The translations under genes were made by a program, and so were the position numbers. The notes under the pieces are model-generated. The model did not search any database. It saw only the letters and a list, made by a program, of their open reading frames with translations, and was not told the origin of the DNA. Of a DNA stretch of 23,725 nt, positions 6,882 through 14,682 are shown piece by piece (position 1 is the first letter of the stretch; the number at the start of each line of letters is the position of its first letter). The DNA is from JAUWCW01 sp030609125 [NCBI: Candidatus Rokuibacteriota bacterium] (GTDB lineage: Bacteria > JAUVQV01), in contig JAUWCW010000002.1 in NCBI GenBank assembly GCA_030609125.1, forward strand, positions 1 through 23,725, given 5' to 3'.

Positions 6882-8300
6882 GGAAACGGCCTGTATTCCC
6901 GAAAGAAGCCCTTCGGCGAGACCGGTGACGAGATAGTCCTCGTTGCGCAGAAATGTCAGGCCCGGCACCTGGAAGAAAGAGGGCCGTCGCCCCGTGCGGT
7001 AGTATGACTCCACGGTTCGCCAGCCGCGGTTCTGGGGCGCGTACCGGCTCAGAACGCCCGCCTGGAAGCGGGGGCTGCCCTCCACGCTCCTTTCCAGAAA
7101 AGGCATGAGCTCTTTGAACCGGTCCCACATGGCCTGTCGGCGCTCGTCGGGGCCCGTGGACGCGGGGAAGACAGCCAGGGCCTCCATGCCGAAGCTCCCC
7201 TTCTCCTCACGCGAGTCGCCGGGCTCTCCGGCAAGAAGGATGACCGCCGCGGGAGCCCTCCCCTCCCCCGATGACGGATCGAGCGCCAGATACCTCCCCA
7301 TGCACTCGAGCCTCCAGCCCTGCTTGATGCGAAAGCTCATGAGTCCGTACCCCTGCTCCTCCTCCACCCTGTCGACACCCTTTTTCTGCAGGAGTCCGGC
7401 CTCCTCGGGCTGAAAGCGGTCGAGCGCCCGCGCAAGCGGAATGTCGACGACGACGTGGCCGGCGCTCACCCTGCCGCCCGCCGCGAGGTGCAGGCTCACC
7501 TCCTCGGTCCGCCTTGATTCGATGCCCTCCAGGACCGAAAGCGGCCGGCACTCTACCCCGAACCTTACCAGCGCCTCTTTCAGGCCGTTGAGTATGCCGC
7601 TCTGGCCCGAGGCGTTCTGGAAGAGCCCGCCCTGCAGGACCTGGATGGACCTCATCCCGACGTACCACGGCAGGGACGAGGGGAGAACACGGGTGATGCC
7701 GTAGACCTGTCCCGCCAGCACGTCCGCCATAGGGGGTGGAAGGCCGCTGGAGGAGAGAAACCGCGCGAAGGACTCTCGCTCCGCCTCCCTGCTCAGCCCG
7801 CGAAACCGGAAATACCGCGTCGTGTCGCGGACGGTTCTCAGCGCCGGGGAGCCTCCCCTGCCCGGGCTTCTGGCCCGGAACCGGAAAAGCCTCTCCCTGA
7901 GGGCTTCCTCTCTCTGCTGTATCGCGCCCAGGGGTCCCAGAACGTCCCCGAACTCCCTCTCCATCTCCCAGTTGCGGGCCACGTTGTCCTGGTAAACGTT
8001 GACCCGGTGCCCCGGGAGGACGACCTGGAGCGGCGGATGGAGGGCCTTGAAGTGTATCCGGTCGTCGCCGAGAGGTCCGAAGGGGGAAAGGCCGAGCTCA
8101 TGGAAGAATCGTCCCAGCCCCGCCTCCCGCTCCGGGCCGCCGCTGATGGCATTGAGGTACTCCATGGGGCGGCCTTCGACGACATTCCCGGTGTCCTCGA
8201 AAACCAGGACCCTCTTGCCCCTCTTGGCGCTCAGCGCCGCCGCGGCAAGTCCGCCGAGGTGGTCGCCAATCACCGCCAGATCGTAAACGTGTACTACCAT
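6879..8300 (-). CDS. FAD-dependent oxidoreductase, phytoene-desaturase-like
   Basis: A 473-residue flavoprotein-like protein of the amine-oxidase/phytoene-desaturase group; the substrate is unknown. The start at 8300 is chosen because GAGGAG lies 9 nt upstream and the dinucleotide-binding fold begins at once: YDLAVIGDHLGGLAAAALSA, then KRVLVFED. The classical GxGxxG reads GDHLGG, so its second Gly is His. The C-terminal flavin-binding segment is typical (FLRNEDYLVTGLAEGLLSGI). The middle contains a charged helical region and QGGLFQNASGQSGILNGLKEAL, resembling the substrate or FAD loop of the family. It begins 2 nt after the rhomboid gene ends and is the last gene of the long minus-strand operon. 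An inactive or repurposed homologue cannot be excluded. Confidence 0.75.
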   Translation of the reverse strand: MVVHVYDLAVIGDHLGGLAAAALSAKRGKRVLVFEDTGNVVEGRPMEYLNAISGGPEREAGLGRFFHELGLSPFGPLGDDRIHFKALHPPLQVVLPGHRVNVYQDNVARNWEMEREFGDVLGPLGAIQQREEALRERLFRFRARSPGRGGSPALRTVRDTTRYFRFRGLSREAERESFARFLSSSGLPPPMADVLAGQVYGITRVLPSSLPWYVGMRSIQVLQGGLFQNASGQSGILNGLKEALVRFGVECRPLSVLEGIESRRTEEVSLHLAAGGRVSAGHVVVDIPLARALDRFQPEEAGLLQKKGVDRVEEEQGYGLMSFRIKQGWRLECMGRYLALDPSSGEGRAPAAVILLAGEPGDSREEKGSFGMEALAVFPASTGPDERRQAMWDRFKELMPFLERSVEGSPRFQAGVLSRYAPQNRGWRTVESYYRTGRRPSFFQVPGLTFLRNEDYLVTGLAEGLLSGIQAVS

Positions 8301-8302
8301 GC

Positions 8303-9010
8303 TCACGCTCTCCTCTGCCACCCCGTCTGGCGGCTCCAGAGCCTGACCTTTCTCTTTTTGAAAACCAGCAGGAGCGCGAGACCGGCCAGGAACCCTCCCA
8401 CGTGAGCGAACCAGGCGACCCCTCCCCCCCGGCTGCCGAAACTCGACCACCCGGAAAAGACCTGCAGGAAGAACCAGAAACCGAGAAAGAACGACGCCGG
8501 CACCAGGATAGTCTGCAGAAAGAAGCCGATCGGGATGAGGGTGAGCACCCTCGCCTTGGGATAGAGCAGAAAATACGCTCCGAGAACGCCCGATATGGCG
8601 CCGCTGGCCCCTATCATCGGAAGCCGTGATCCCGGATTGAGCCAGACGTGGGCCCCTGCCGCGGCCAGTCCGCAGAGCAGGTAAAAGAGAAGAAACCGGA
8701 CGTGTCCAATTGAGTCCTCCACGTTGTTGCCGAAAATCCAGAGAAACATCATGTTCCCCCCCAGGTGCAGAAAGCCCCCGTGCAGAAACATGGAGGTGAC
8801 GAAGGTGAGCTCCAACGGAATCCCCGGAGCATTCCCGGACTCCACGCCGTGCATGACTTCGAAAGGAATGACGCCCAGGGAGACGATGAACTCCGACGCA
8901 GCGGGGCCCAGTGACAGCTGATAGAAGAAAACCAGGACGTTGGCGGCAAGAAGAAAGATGGTGACGACGGGCAGGGTTTCGGTGGGGATGTCATCACGGA
9001 GCGGTATCAT
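8303..9010 (-). CDS. rhomboid-family intramembrane serine protease
   Basis: A 235-residue inner-membrane protease that would cut transmembrane substrates within the bilayer. The catalytic Ser136 lies in GASGAISG (134-141), the catalytic His203 in AHVGG (202-206), and the HxxxN motif in HLGGN (82-86), so the active site looks complete. At least six hydrophobic segments are visible, beginning with LPVVTIFLLAANVLVFFY (13-30). The ATG at 9010 overlaps the TGA of the DUF523 gene (ATGA), which fixes the start and implies coupled translation. A short basic tail (KKRKVRLWSRQ) ends the protein. Its substrate is unknown; the single-pass FecR-like protein and the PATAN-pseudopilin-like protein upstream in the same operon are possible candidates. 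Confidence 0.92.
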   Translation of the reverse strand: MIPLRDDIPTETLPVVTIFLLAANVLVFFYQLSLGPAASEFIVSLGVIPFEVMHGVESGNAPGIPLELTFVTSMFLHGGFLHLGGNMMFLWIFGNNVEDSIGHVRFLLFYLLCGLAAAGAHVWLNPGSRLPMIGASGAISGVLGAYFLLYPKARVLTLIPIGFFLQTILVPASFFLGFWFFLQVFSGWSSFGSRGGGVAWFAHVGGFLAGLALLLVFKKRKVRLWSRQTGWQRRA

Positions 9011-9480
9011 TTCCCGGAACGCCCCTGGCCGGCGGGGGGGCGCTTCAGCCCGGAGGGAGAGATGAGCTTCACGCCTTCCGCCTCGAGGAGGGCAGCCGCA
9101 ACTCCCCGGCCGCCGCGCAGATGCCCGTCGATGTAGACGCGGCGGGGCCCGCAGGAAGGACTGCGGTCCTTGAGAACCGCCCCCTTCGCCCTGAACGCCT
9201 TGGCGAGGCGGGTGAACTCTATCGCCCCTTTCAGAAAGCTGTCCGTCACCGTGCGTCCCGACCCGTCGGCGACGTCGGCCCGTCCCGAAAGGACCGCCCG
9301 CCCGTCGCCCTTCCGGAACTCCGCCGGCGGCCGCGGCGTCGGGAGCCCGCCGAGTTGTTCCGGGCACGCCGGCAGGGCCTTGCCCTCCCTGACGAGCCTC
9401 ACCACCTCCTCGTTACGGCTGTGGCCGCTGTTGTACCGGCAGGAAACGCCGGCCAGGCAGGCACTCACGATGTACCGCAC
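9007..9480 (-). CDS. DUF523 family protein
   Basis: A 157-residue protein of the DUF523 family, whose biochemical function is not firmly established. It starts with GTG at 9480, four bases after purN ends, and opens with the family signature VSACLAGVSCRYNSGHSRNE. Conserved elements follow: ACPEQLGGLPTPRPPAE, the GA.EF..LAKA helix, and LKDRSPSCGPRRVYIDG. The cysteines in SACL, VSCRY, ACPEQ and SPSCG form the conserved set and suggest a redox or metal site, which is inference. The last residues are basic and Gly-rich. It overlaps the rhomboid start by 4 nt. Confidence 0.9.
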   Translation of the reverse strand: MRYIVSACLAGVSCRYNSGHSRNEEVVRLVREGKALPACPEQLGGLPTPRPPAEFRKGDGRAVLSGRADVADGSGRTVTDSFLKGAIEFTRLAKAFRAKGAVLKDRSPSCGPRRVYIDGHLRGGRGVAAALLEAEGVKLISPSGLKRPPAGQGRSGK

Positions 9481-9484
9481 CCCG

Positions 9485-10150
9485 TCACCGCCCCAGCGGG
9501 GGATTGATCAGGCTGGCCCGGTCGTTTTCATCACCGCTTCTTTCGACAAAAACGCGCCGCCCTTTGATCTTGATCCGCCCTTCAGCGTACAGCTGTATGG
9601 CTCTCGGATAGATTCGGTGCTCCTGCCGGAGGATCCTCTCCGAGAGGCTCTCTTCCGTGTCCCCGTCGAGGACGGGCACGCAGGCCTGGATAATGATGGG
9701 ACCCGTGTCCACCCCTGCATCCACGAAATGGACCGTGCAGCCGCTGAACCTTGCCCCGTGCTCCAGCGCCTTCGCCTGAACGTGCAGCCCCGGAAACGAA
9801 GGCAGAAGGGCGGGGTGGATATTCATGATCCGGTTCTTGAAGCTCTTCACGAAGGGCGGACCCAGGATCCGCATGAAGCCCGCCAGGACCACCAGTTCCA
9901 CGTCCGCCTCGCGCAGCCGGACGACGAGGGCCCTGTCGTACTCCTCCCGGCTCCCGCAGGGGGACGGGTCGACCCATGCGGCGGCGATGCCGTGCTTTTT
10001 CGCCCGCTCGAGCCCGAAGGCGTCCTCCCTGTCGCTGAGAACCACCGTGACGCGGGCATCGAGCCGCCCCTCTTCGACGGCGTCGATGATGGACTGCAGG
10101 TTCGAGCCCCGTCCGGAGACAAGAACCCCCACGGTCACACGCTCTCCCAT
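9485..10150 (-). CDS. purN: phosphoribosylglycinamide formyltransferase PurN
   Basis: This enzyme transfers a formyl group from 10-formyl-tetrahydrofolate to GAR, the third step of de novo purine synthesis. The N-terminal phosphate loop is VLVSGRGSNLQSIID (9-23). The catalytic triad is visible: Asn110 and His112 in MNIHPALLPSFPG, and Asp148 in VDAGVDTGPII. Length (221 residues) is normal, with a short charged C-terminal extension after the core. The ATG shares one base with the purM stop (TGATG), so the two are translationally coupled. Adjacency of purM and purN is common in bacteria. Here the pair sits at the end of a signalling operon. Confidence 0.97.
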   Translation of the reverse strand: MGERVTVGVLVSGRGSNLQSIIDAVEEGRLDARVTVVLSDREDAFGLERAKKHGIAAAWVDPSPCGSREEYDRALVVRLREADVELVVLAGFMRILGPPFVKSFKNRIMNIHPALLPSFPGLHVQAKALEHGARFSGCTVHFVDAGVDTGPIIIQACVPVLDGDTEESLSERILRQEHRIYPRAIQLYAEGRIKIKGRRVFVERSGDENDRASLINPPLGR

Positions 10151-11187
10151 CAGAGAAAACGCACTCCCCGGCGCCCCGCCGCAACCCGGCCCAGGACGTA
10201 AAATGCCTCGCCCCGGCGTCGAAGGCGGGCGGTGATCTTCTCCGCCTCACCCGGCGCGGCGCAGATGATCATGCCCACTCCCATGTTGAAGGTGCGAAAC
10301 ATCTCGGCCCGGCTCACTCCGCCCTCCTTCTGCAGGAAGGTGAAGACCTCGGGCACCTGCCAGGAGCGGCGAAGGATCTCGGCCACGCAGCCCCCGGGCA
10401 GCATGCGGACGATGTTCTCCCTCCACCCGCCCCCGGTGAGGTGGATCATTCCCTTGACACGGAAGCGCTTCAGGATGTCCAGGACGGGCCGGACATAGAT
10501 TCGCGTCGGCTCCAGCAGGACCTCGCCGATGCTCCGGCCCCACCCTTCGGGACGGTGATCCCGCCACTTCCGCCGCCCCCCGGAGACAATGGCCCGGGCG
10601 AGGCTGTAGCCGTTGCTGTGCAGTCCGCTGGAGGGCAGGCCGATCAGGGTGTCGCCGGGCCTGATCCGGCGGCCGTCGATCACCTTCCTGCGCTCCACCG
10701 CACCGACGGCGAAGCCCGCCAGATCGTACTCGCCGGAACTGTAAAAACCGGGCATTTCCGCTGTCTCGCCCCCCAGCAGGGCGCAGCGGGCCTGACGGCA
10801 CCCTTCGGCAATGCCGCCCACGATAGCTGCCACCTGGTCCGGCTCCATCTTGCCGCAGGCGATGTAATCGAGAAAAAAGAGCGGCTCCGCCCCTTGGACG
10901 AGGATATCGTTCACCGACATCGCCACCAGATCGATGCCTACCGTATCGTGCCGGTCTAGGGCAAAGGCGATCTTGAGCTTTGTCCCCACGCCGTCCGTCG
11001 CGGCGACCAGGACGGGAAACGTGTACCTGCGCGAGGGAAAGCGGAAGAGCCCGCCGAAGCCGCCGATGCCGCCGAGGACTTCCGGCCGGGACGCCAGCGC
11101 CGCCAGGGGTGCGATCTTGCGGACGGCCCTGTTGCCCGCCTCGATGTCCACCCCTGCCTTTTTGTAGGTCCATCCCTTCTTCGCCAA
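10150..11187 (-). CDS. purM: phosphoribosylformylglycinamidine cyclo-ligase PurM (AIR synthetase)
   Basis: PurM closes the imidazole ring of FGAM with ATP, the fifth step of purine synthesis. The TTG start at 11187 gives the expected 345 residues and follows GGGAGAG by about 8 nt; that ribosome site overlaps the stop of the upstream GTPase gene. There is no better ATG or GTG. Family signatures are clear: YKKAGVDIEAGN, GGFGGLFRFP, VAATDGVGTKLKIA, DLVAMSVNDILVQGAEPLFFLDYIA, LLGGETAEMPGFY, GLPSSGLHSNGYSLAR, HLTGGGWRENIVRMLP and FNMGVGMI. One small difference is GGGWRENI, where many relatives have GGGLxxNx. The frame continues open upstream, but that part overlaps the GTPase gene. Confidence 0.96.
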   Translation of the reverse strand: MAKKGWTYKKAGVDIEAGNRAVRKIAPLAALASRPEVLGGIGGFGGLFRFPSRRYTFPVLVAATDGVGTKLKIAFALDRHDTVGIDLVAMSVNDILVQGAEPLFFLDYIACGKMEPDQVAAIVGGIAEGCRQARCALLGGETAEMPGFYSSGEYDLAGFAVGAVERRKVIDGRRIRPGDTLIGLPSSGLHSNGYSLARAIVSGGRRKWRDHRPEGWGRSIGEVLLEPTRIYVRPVLDILKRFRVKGMIHLTGGGWRENIVRMLPGGCVAEILRRSWQVPEVFTFLQKEGGVSRAEMFRTFNMGVGMIICAAPGEAEKITARLRRRGEAFYVLGRVAAGRRGVRFL

Positions 11188-11200
11188 TGCCGCGCTCTCC

Positions 11201-12436
11201 CTACCGCTCTTCCCCGGACGGAGGATCGCCGGCGGCGCCCGCCTCCGTCTTTCCGTTCCCTCCCTCCGGACCGGAACCGCCCATATCCTGCAGGATGCGT
11301 ATCTGGTCCCCCACACCCCGGAAGATTCTCTCCAGCGACTCCCGCAGCTCCCTGTTTTCCTCCTGAAGCCGGCGCATGTCGTCCGCCAGCCGATCGACAC
11401 GCTCCTCCAGACCTTTTGTCGGGACCGGAGCCTCCGCTGCGGCGGCGGGTTCGACAGGCGAGGGCGGTTCCGAATCGAGTATCGGCTCAGTCTCCGCGAC
11501 GGGTTCCTCATCGACGGCTGTCCTGGTGGTTCCGGACGGACCGGGCTCGTCGTCGAAGTCCGTCAGGTCGAACTCATCCACATCCCGGGGCTCGTCTTCC
11601 TTCACATCCGCAGACGCGTTCTCCCCGGCGAGCACGTCTGTTCCCGCGTCGAGGGTGATCTCGTCCTCCAGCAGCACCTCTTCGGCGTCCGCCGCGGCAG
11701 GACCAGTCTCGAGCGCCTCCCCTTCCGCCGCCGCGGGAGCGGAGACCATCGGCACATCGGCGCTGAAGAGGGGCTTGGGCTCGTATCTCGGGGCCGGCGC
11801 GGGAGACGGGCCGAAATCGTCGATGGCCGGTTCGGTGACGCTCTCTTTCTTGAATTCGGTCTTGAGCTTGGCTATGGAGAGCCTGATCACGGCTTTCAGA
11901 GTCTCGAAAACTCCCTCGCCCCGGGAAGCCACTGCCTCGAAGCAGGGCAGATGCCCTGCGTCGAGGGCCCCGATGATCTTCTCAGGTTCGTCTATGTTCG
12001 GGAGATCTCTCTTGTTCAACTGCAGCACGAGGGGGATGTCCTCGATCCGGTAGCCGTTCTCGGAAAGGTTTTCCGCCAGGTTCCCGTAGCTCTCGATGTT
12101 GTGCTCCCTCATTTGCGTCTGCGAGTCGGCAACGAATACGACGGCGTCCACACCCTTGAGGACCAGACGGCGCGTCGCGTTGTAGTGAACCTGCCCCGGC
12201 ACGGTGTAGAGCTGAAAGCGGACGTGAAAGCCGCTGATCTTCCCCAGGTCGAGGGGAAGGAAATCGAAAAAGAGGGTCCGGTCCGCTTCGGTCGCAAGGG
12301 AGAGGAGTTTGCCCCGGTCCCGGGGATCGAGCCGGGAATGCACCTGCTGAAGGTTGGTGGTCTTGCCGCACAGTCCCGGACCGTAGTAGACGATCTTGGC
12401 GGTTATCTCTTTCGTGGCGTAGTTGAACAGTACCAT
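11201..12436 (-). CDS. MglA-type small GTPase with long acidic and coiled-coil C-terminal extension
   Basis: Residues 1-195 are an MglA-family GTPase: P-loop GPGLCGKTT (19-27), a TVPGQVHYN switch (78-86) and the guanine-specificity motif NKRDLP (141-146). MglA proteins of about 195 residues set cell polarity and motility in Myxococcus and relatives. This one has 411 residues. Residues 200-340 are a low-complexity Pro/Ala/Asp/Glu-rich linker, and 342-385 are a heptad-like coiled coil (LEERVDRLADDMRRLQEENR) with a Gly-rich tail. The ATG at 12436 is fixed by homology (MVLFNYATKEITAKIVYYGP), 5 nt after the upstream stop. The open frame upstream of it overlaps the lipoprotein gene and is not used. 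No MglB-type GAP (roadblock) is seen in the window. The tail may mediate oligomerisation or localisation, by inference. Confidence 0.9.
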   Translation of the reverse strand: MVLFNYATKEITAKIVYYGPGLCGKTTNLQQVHSRLDPRDRGKLLSLATEADRTLFFDFLPLDLGKISGFHVRFQLYTVPGQVHYNATRRLVLKGVDAVVFVADSQTQMREHNIESYGNLAENLSENGYRIEDIPLVLQLNKRDLPNIDEPEKIIGALDAGHLPCFEAVASRGEGVFETLKAVIRLSIAKLKTEFKKESVTEPAIDDFGPSPAPAPRYEPKPLFSADVPMVSAPAAAEGEALETGPAAADAEEVLLEDEITLDAGTDVLAGENASADVKEDEPRDVDEFDLTDFDDEPGPSGTTRTAVDEEPVAETEPILDSEPPSPVEPAAAAEAPVPTKGLEERVDRLADDMRRLQEENRELRESLERIFRGVGDQIRILQDMGGSGPEGGNGKTEAGAAGDPPSGEER

Positions 12437-12441
12437 CGGCT

Positions 12442-13332
12442 CTATCCCGGCTCCTTTCCGTCGACCCCCCGGCCCCGTATTTCCCAGACGTGCTCCAGGG
12501 CCAGTTTCCTGGTCTCGGCGTCTTCGGCATGCTCCAGGACCGTCTCCCACTGCTCCAGGGCCTCCCGGTCCTTGTCGATCCACTCCAGGACCGTGGCGTA
12601 GTGGACGCGCACCTCCATACTCTGAGGATCGTAGAGGAAGGCTTTGCCGATTTCAATCGTTGCCTTCGCGAACATCCCCTTGCCGTAATAGTACCAGCCC
12701 AGGCTGTCGTGAAAGAGCTTGTTCCCGCCGGCGTTCTCTGTGGCCCTCGTGAGGTACGGAAGGGGGTCCTCCCCCAGATCCGGGTCCTCCAGGTAGATAA
12801 CACCCAGGTTGTTGAGGGCGGCGGGAGAGTCGGGGTTGATCCCTATCGCCTTCCTGAAGGAGGCGAGGGCCCCCTTCCTGTCATCCTCGAGAAAGCGGAA
12901 GTATCCGTCAGTGGTGTGCAGGAAAGAGACGTGCGGAAAGGTCGTCTTCGCCTCCTCGATCAGCCTCTTCGCCTCCTGCCTGTCACCGGCGTGGTAGAGG
13001 GCCAGGGCCAGGTTGTTCAGAGAAAAAAAGTACTCCGGGTCCAGCTCGAGGGCGTCCAGGTAGGACTGCTCGGCGGCATTGAAACGCCGTTCCTTGAAAT
13101 AGGCGTTGCCGAGGTTGTTGTGGAGCGTGGTGGTTCGTGCACCCGCCTGCAGGGCGCTCTGGTAGTGATCGATGGCCCCCCGGGTGTCCTGCTGAACGTA
13201 GGCCCGGTCTCCCTGATGCTGATACTCCTCGGAGGGTGTGGTGATGACCTTCTGGGAACGGCAGCCGGCGACAAGCACCCCGGCGGCCAGCACGAGAAGG
13301 CAGAAAAGCCCCGCGCGTCCGGACCTGATCAT
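12442..13332 (-). CDS. TPR-repeat lipoprotein
   Basis: A 296-residue lipoprotein. A signal sequence ends in a lipobox (VLVAGC, Cys24), so the mature protein is lipid-anchored. Position +2 is Arg, not Asp, so outer-membrane sorting is likely if Lol rules apply. Five or more TPR units follow, for example YQHQGDRAYVQQDTRGAIDH, LHNNLGNAYFKERRFNAAE, LNNLALALYHAGDRQEA, LNNLGVIYLEDPDLGE and HDSLGWYYYGKGM. No enzyme motif is visible. The ATG overlaps the stop of the FecR-like gene (ATGA), implying coupled synthesis. It is best read as a periplasmic scaffold for the envelope part of this operon. Confidence 0.88.
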   Translation of the reverse strand: MIRSGRAGLFCLLVLAAGVLVAGCRSQKVITTPSEEYQHQGDRAYVQQDTRGAIDHYQSALQAGARTTTLHNNLGNAYFKERRFNAAEQSYLDALELDPEYFFSLNNLALALYHAGDRQEAKRLIEEAKTTFPHVSFLHTTDGYFRFLEDDRKGALASFRKAIGINPDSPAALNNLGVIYLEDPDLGEDPLPYLTRATENAGGNKLFHDSLGWYYYGKGMFAKATIEIGKAFLYDPQSMEVRVHYATVLEWIDKDREALEQWETVLEHAEDAETRKLALEHVWEIRGRGVDGKEPG

Positions 13333-14648
13333 ATGCTCACCGCCTTGCGAAGGTTCCTGACGTTGCCCGCCCGGTCCCGGGCGACGATCTCGATCTCCTT
13401 CTGCCCGGGAGAGAACCTCTTCACCACCGCCGAAAAGAAGCCGCTGTCGTCGACGCTGACCGGCCTTCCCCCGACCTCCACTTCGGCAAAAGGTTCGGTC
13501 TGCCCGCTGACAAGGACCTCGCGGCTCCCCCCGCTTCTGAGAACCACGAATTTCGTCACCTCCAGATGAGGAGGAACACGGTCTATTATGATCCTCACCG
13601 GCACGGGCTCCGAGTAGTCGCCTTCCCTGCGCTTGGAGTCGACCGCCCCCACGCGGATAAAAAAGACGTTGCCCCCCAGTTCGGGAATCAGGAATTTCGT
13701 CTTCTGAACGTTGGCCTTGGAAAAGACGACCTTGTCGAAGTAGCGGTCCGTGGCCACCTGGACCCGGTAGGTGCGGGCCCCTTTGACGGCCTGCCACTCA
13801 CAGTTCACCGGAAGGGATTCGGCGCTGGTGAAGAACCGCTGCAGCGGGCGGGGCGACTTCATCCTGGGAGCGGGGAGGAGGTTCTCCGGTTTGGTGAGTT
13901 TCTTCAGGGCCGATATCATTATTGTTTTACGGCCGTCGAGCTCGATCCTCTCGGTCCCCGTGTCGATACCGACCTTCCCCTCGAATACGCGGACCCGGCT
14001 CTGCTTCTCCTCGTCGACGTCGACGGAGAAGCGCGCCTTCTCGATGTCCGCCACGGCCGTCGGCATTTCGAGCCTGAACCTCGACCCCCGGACGACGGAC
14101 TTCTTGATGTCCGCCTCGATGCTGCTCACCAGCAGCCTCACCGATGACTTTCTCACCTTCGTCCTCACGTTCTCCGTCAGGTCTCCTATGACGATGAGCG
14201 AGTCGGCTTTGATGCGCAGGACATTGCCCTCGTCAAAGGTGACCTCCGCCCGGGAGTTGCTGAACGTCCGCACCCGGTCCCCGGTTTCGAGCTGCATGTT
14301 CTCCACCGCGCCCTTCCACCGCAGCTCCGATGACCGCTGAACCTCGACGCTTCCGGAATAGAAAGTGAGGGTGGCGAAGCGCTGGGTAAGAATCTCCTCC
14401 TCCGGGTTCCTGGTGGTCAGGAGTTTGACTCTTTCGTCGATCTTCCTGGTGACAACCGAGAGGAACCTGCCGATGGCGCTCCCCTCACCCTGGTAGCGGG
14501 CCCAGATGATGCTCCCCCCCACGGCGACCAGGGCCAGCACAAGCAGGACGATGACGGTCTTGAGGACGTAGTAGGGAATCCGGACCTTCTTCCAGCCGAA
14601 CCGGCTTTCACCTTTCCTTCTCTTCATGCCGGGGTAGCCGACAGGCAT
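13329..14648 (-). CDS. membrane-anchored FecR-like protein with FN3/Ig-like domains
   Basis: A 439-residue single-pass protein. It has a short, very basic cytoplasmic N-terminus (MKRRKGESRFGWKK) and one transmembrane helix (about 28-50). The periplasmic part begins with a FecR-like domain (about 92-240): LTFYSGSVEVQR, LETGDRVRTFSNSRAEVTFD, and FEGKVGI near the end. Then comes an FN3-like domain (279-355; CEWQAVKGARTYRVQVATD) and an Ig-like domain (358-439; VSGQTEPFAEVEVGGRPVSV, then IVARDRAGNV). The start at 14648 is preferred because GGAGG lies 7 nt upstream. FecR proteins classically signal to ECF sigma factors. None is present here, and the adhesin-like tail suggests sensing or binding of an envelope or surface ligand. 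Gap to the HD-GYP gene is 34 nt. Confidence 0.85.
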   Translation of the reverse strand: MPVGYPGMKRRKGESRFGWKKVRIPYYVLKTVIVLLVLALVAVGGSIIWARYQGEGSAIGRFLSVVTRKIDERVKLLTTRNPEEEILTQRFATLTFYSGSVEVQRSSELRWKGAVENMQLETGDRVRTFSNSRAEVTFDEGNVLRIKADSLIVIGDLTENVRTKVRKSSVRLLVSSIEADIKKSVVRGSRFRLEMPTAVADIEKARFSVDVDEEKQSRVRVFEGKVGIDTGTERIELDGRKTIMISALKKLTKPENLLPAPRMKSPRPLQRFFTSAESLPVNCEWQAVKGARTYRVQVATDRYFDKVVFSKANVQKTKFLIPELGGNVFFIRVGAVDSKRREGDYSEPVPVRIIIDRVPPHLEVTKFVVLRSGGSREVLVSGQTEPFAEVEVGGRPVSVDDSGFFSAVVKRFSPGQKEIEIVARDRAGNVRNLRKAVSI

Positions 14649-14682
14649 CTCTCTTCCTCCCGAAATCTGGTTGATAAACCCT

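Noticed and set aside
9011-9367. Upstream extension of the rhomboid frame
   Set aside because: It overlaps DUF523 coding sequence, and the extension is Arg/Gly-rich; the ATGA overlap at 9007-9010 gives a natural start.
11188-11511. Upstream extension of the purM frame
   Set aside because: It overlaps the coiled-coil tail of the GTPase, and PurM homology begins at the TTG at 11187.
12437-12583. Upstream extension of the MglA-like GTPase frame
   Set aside because: It overlaps the coding end of the TPR lipoprotein, and the GTPase family begins at MVLFNYATKE.
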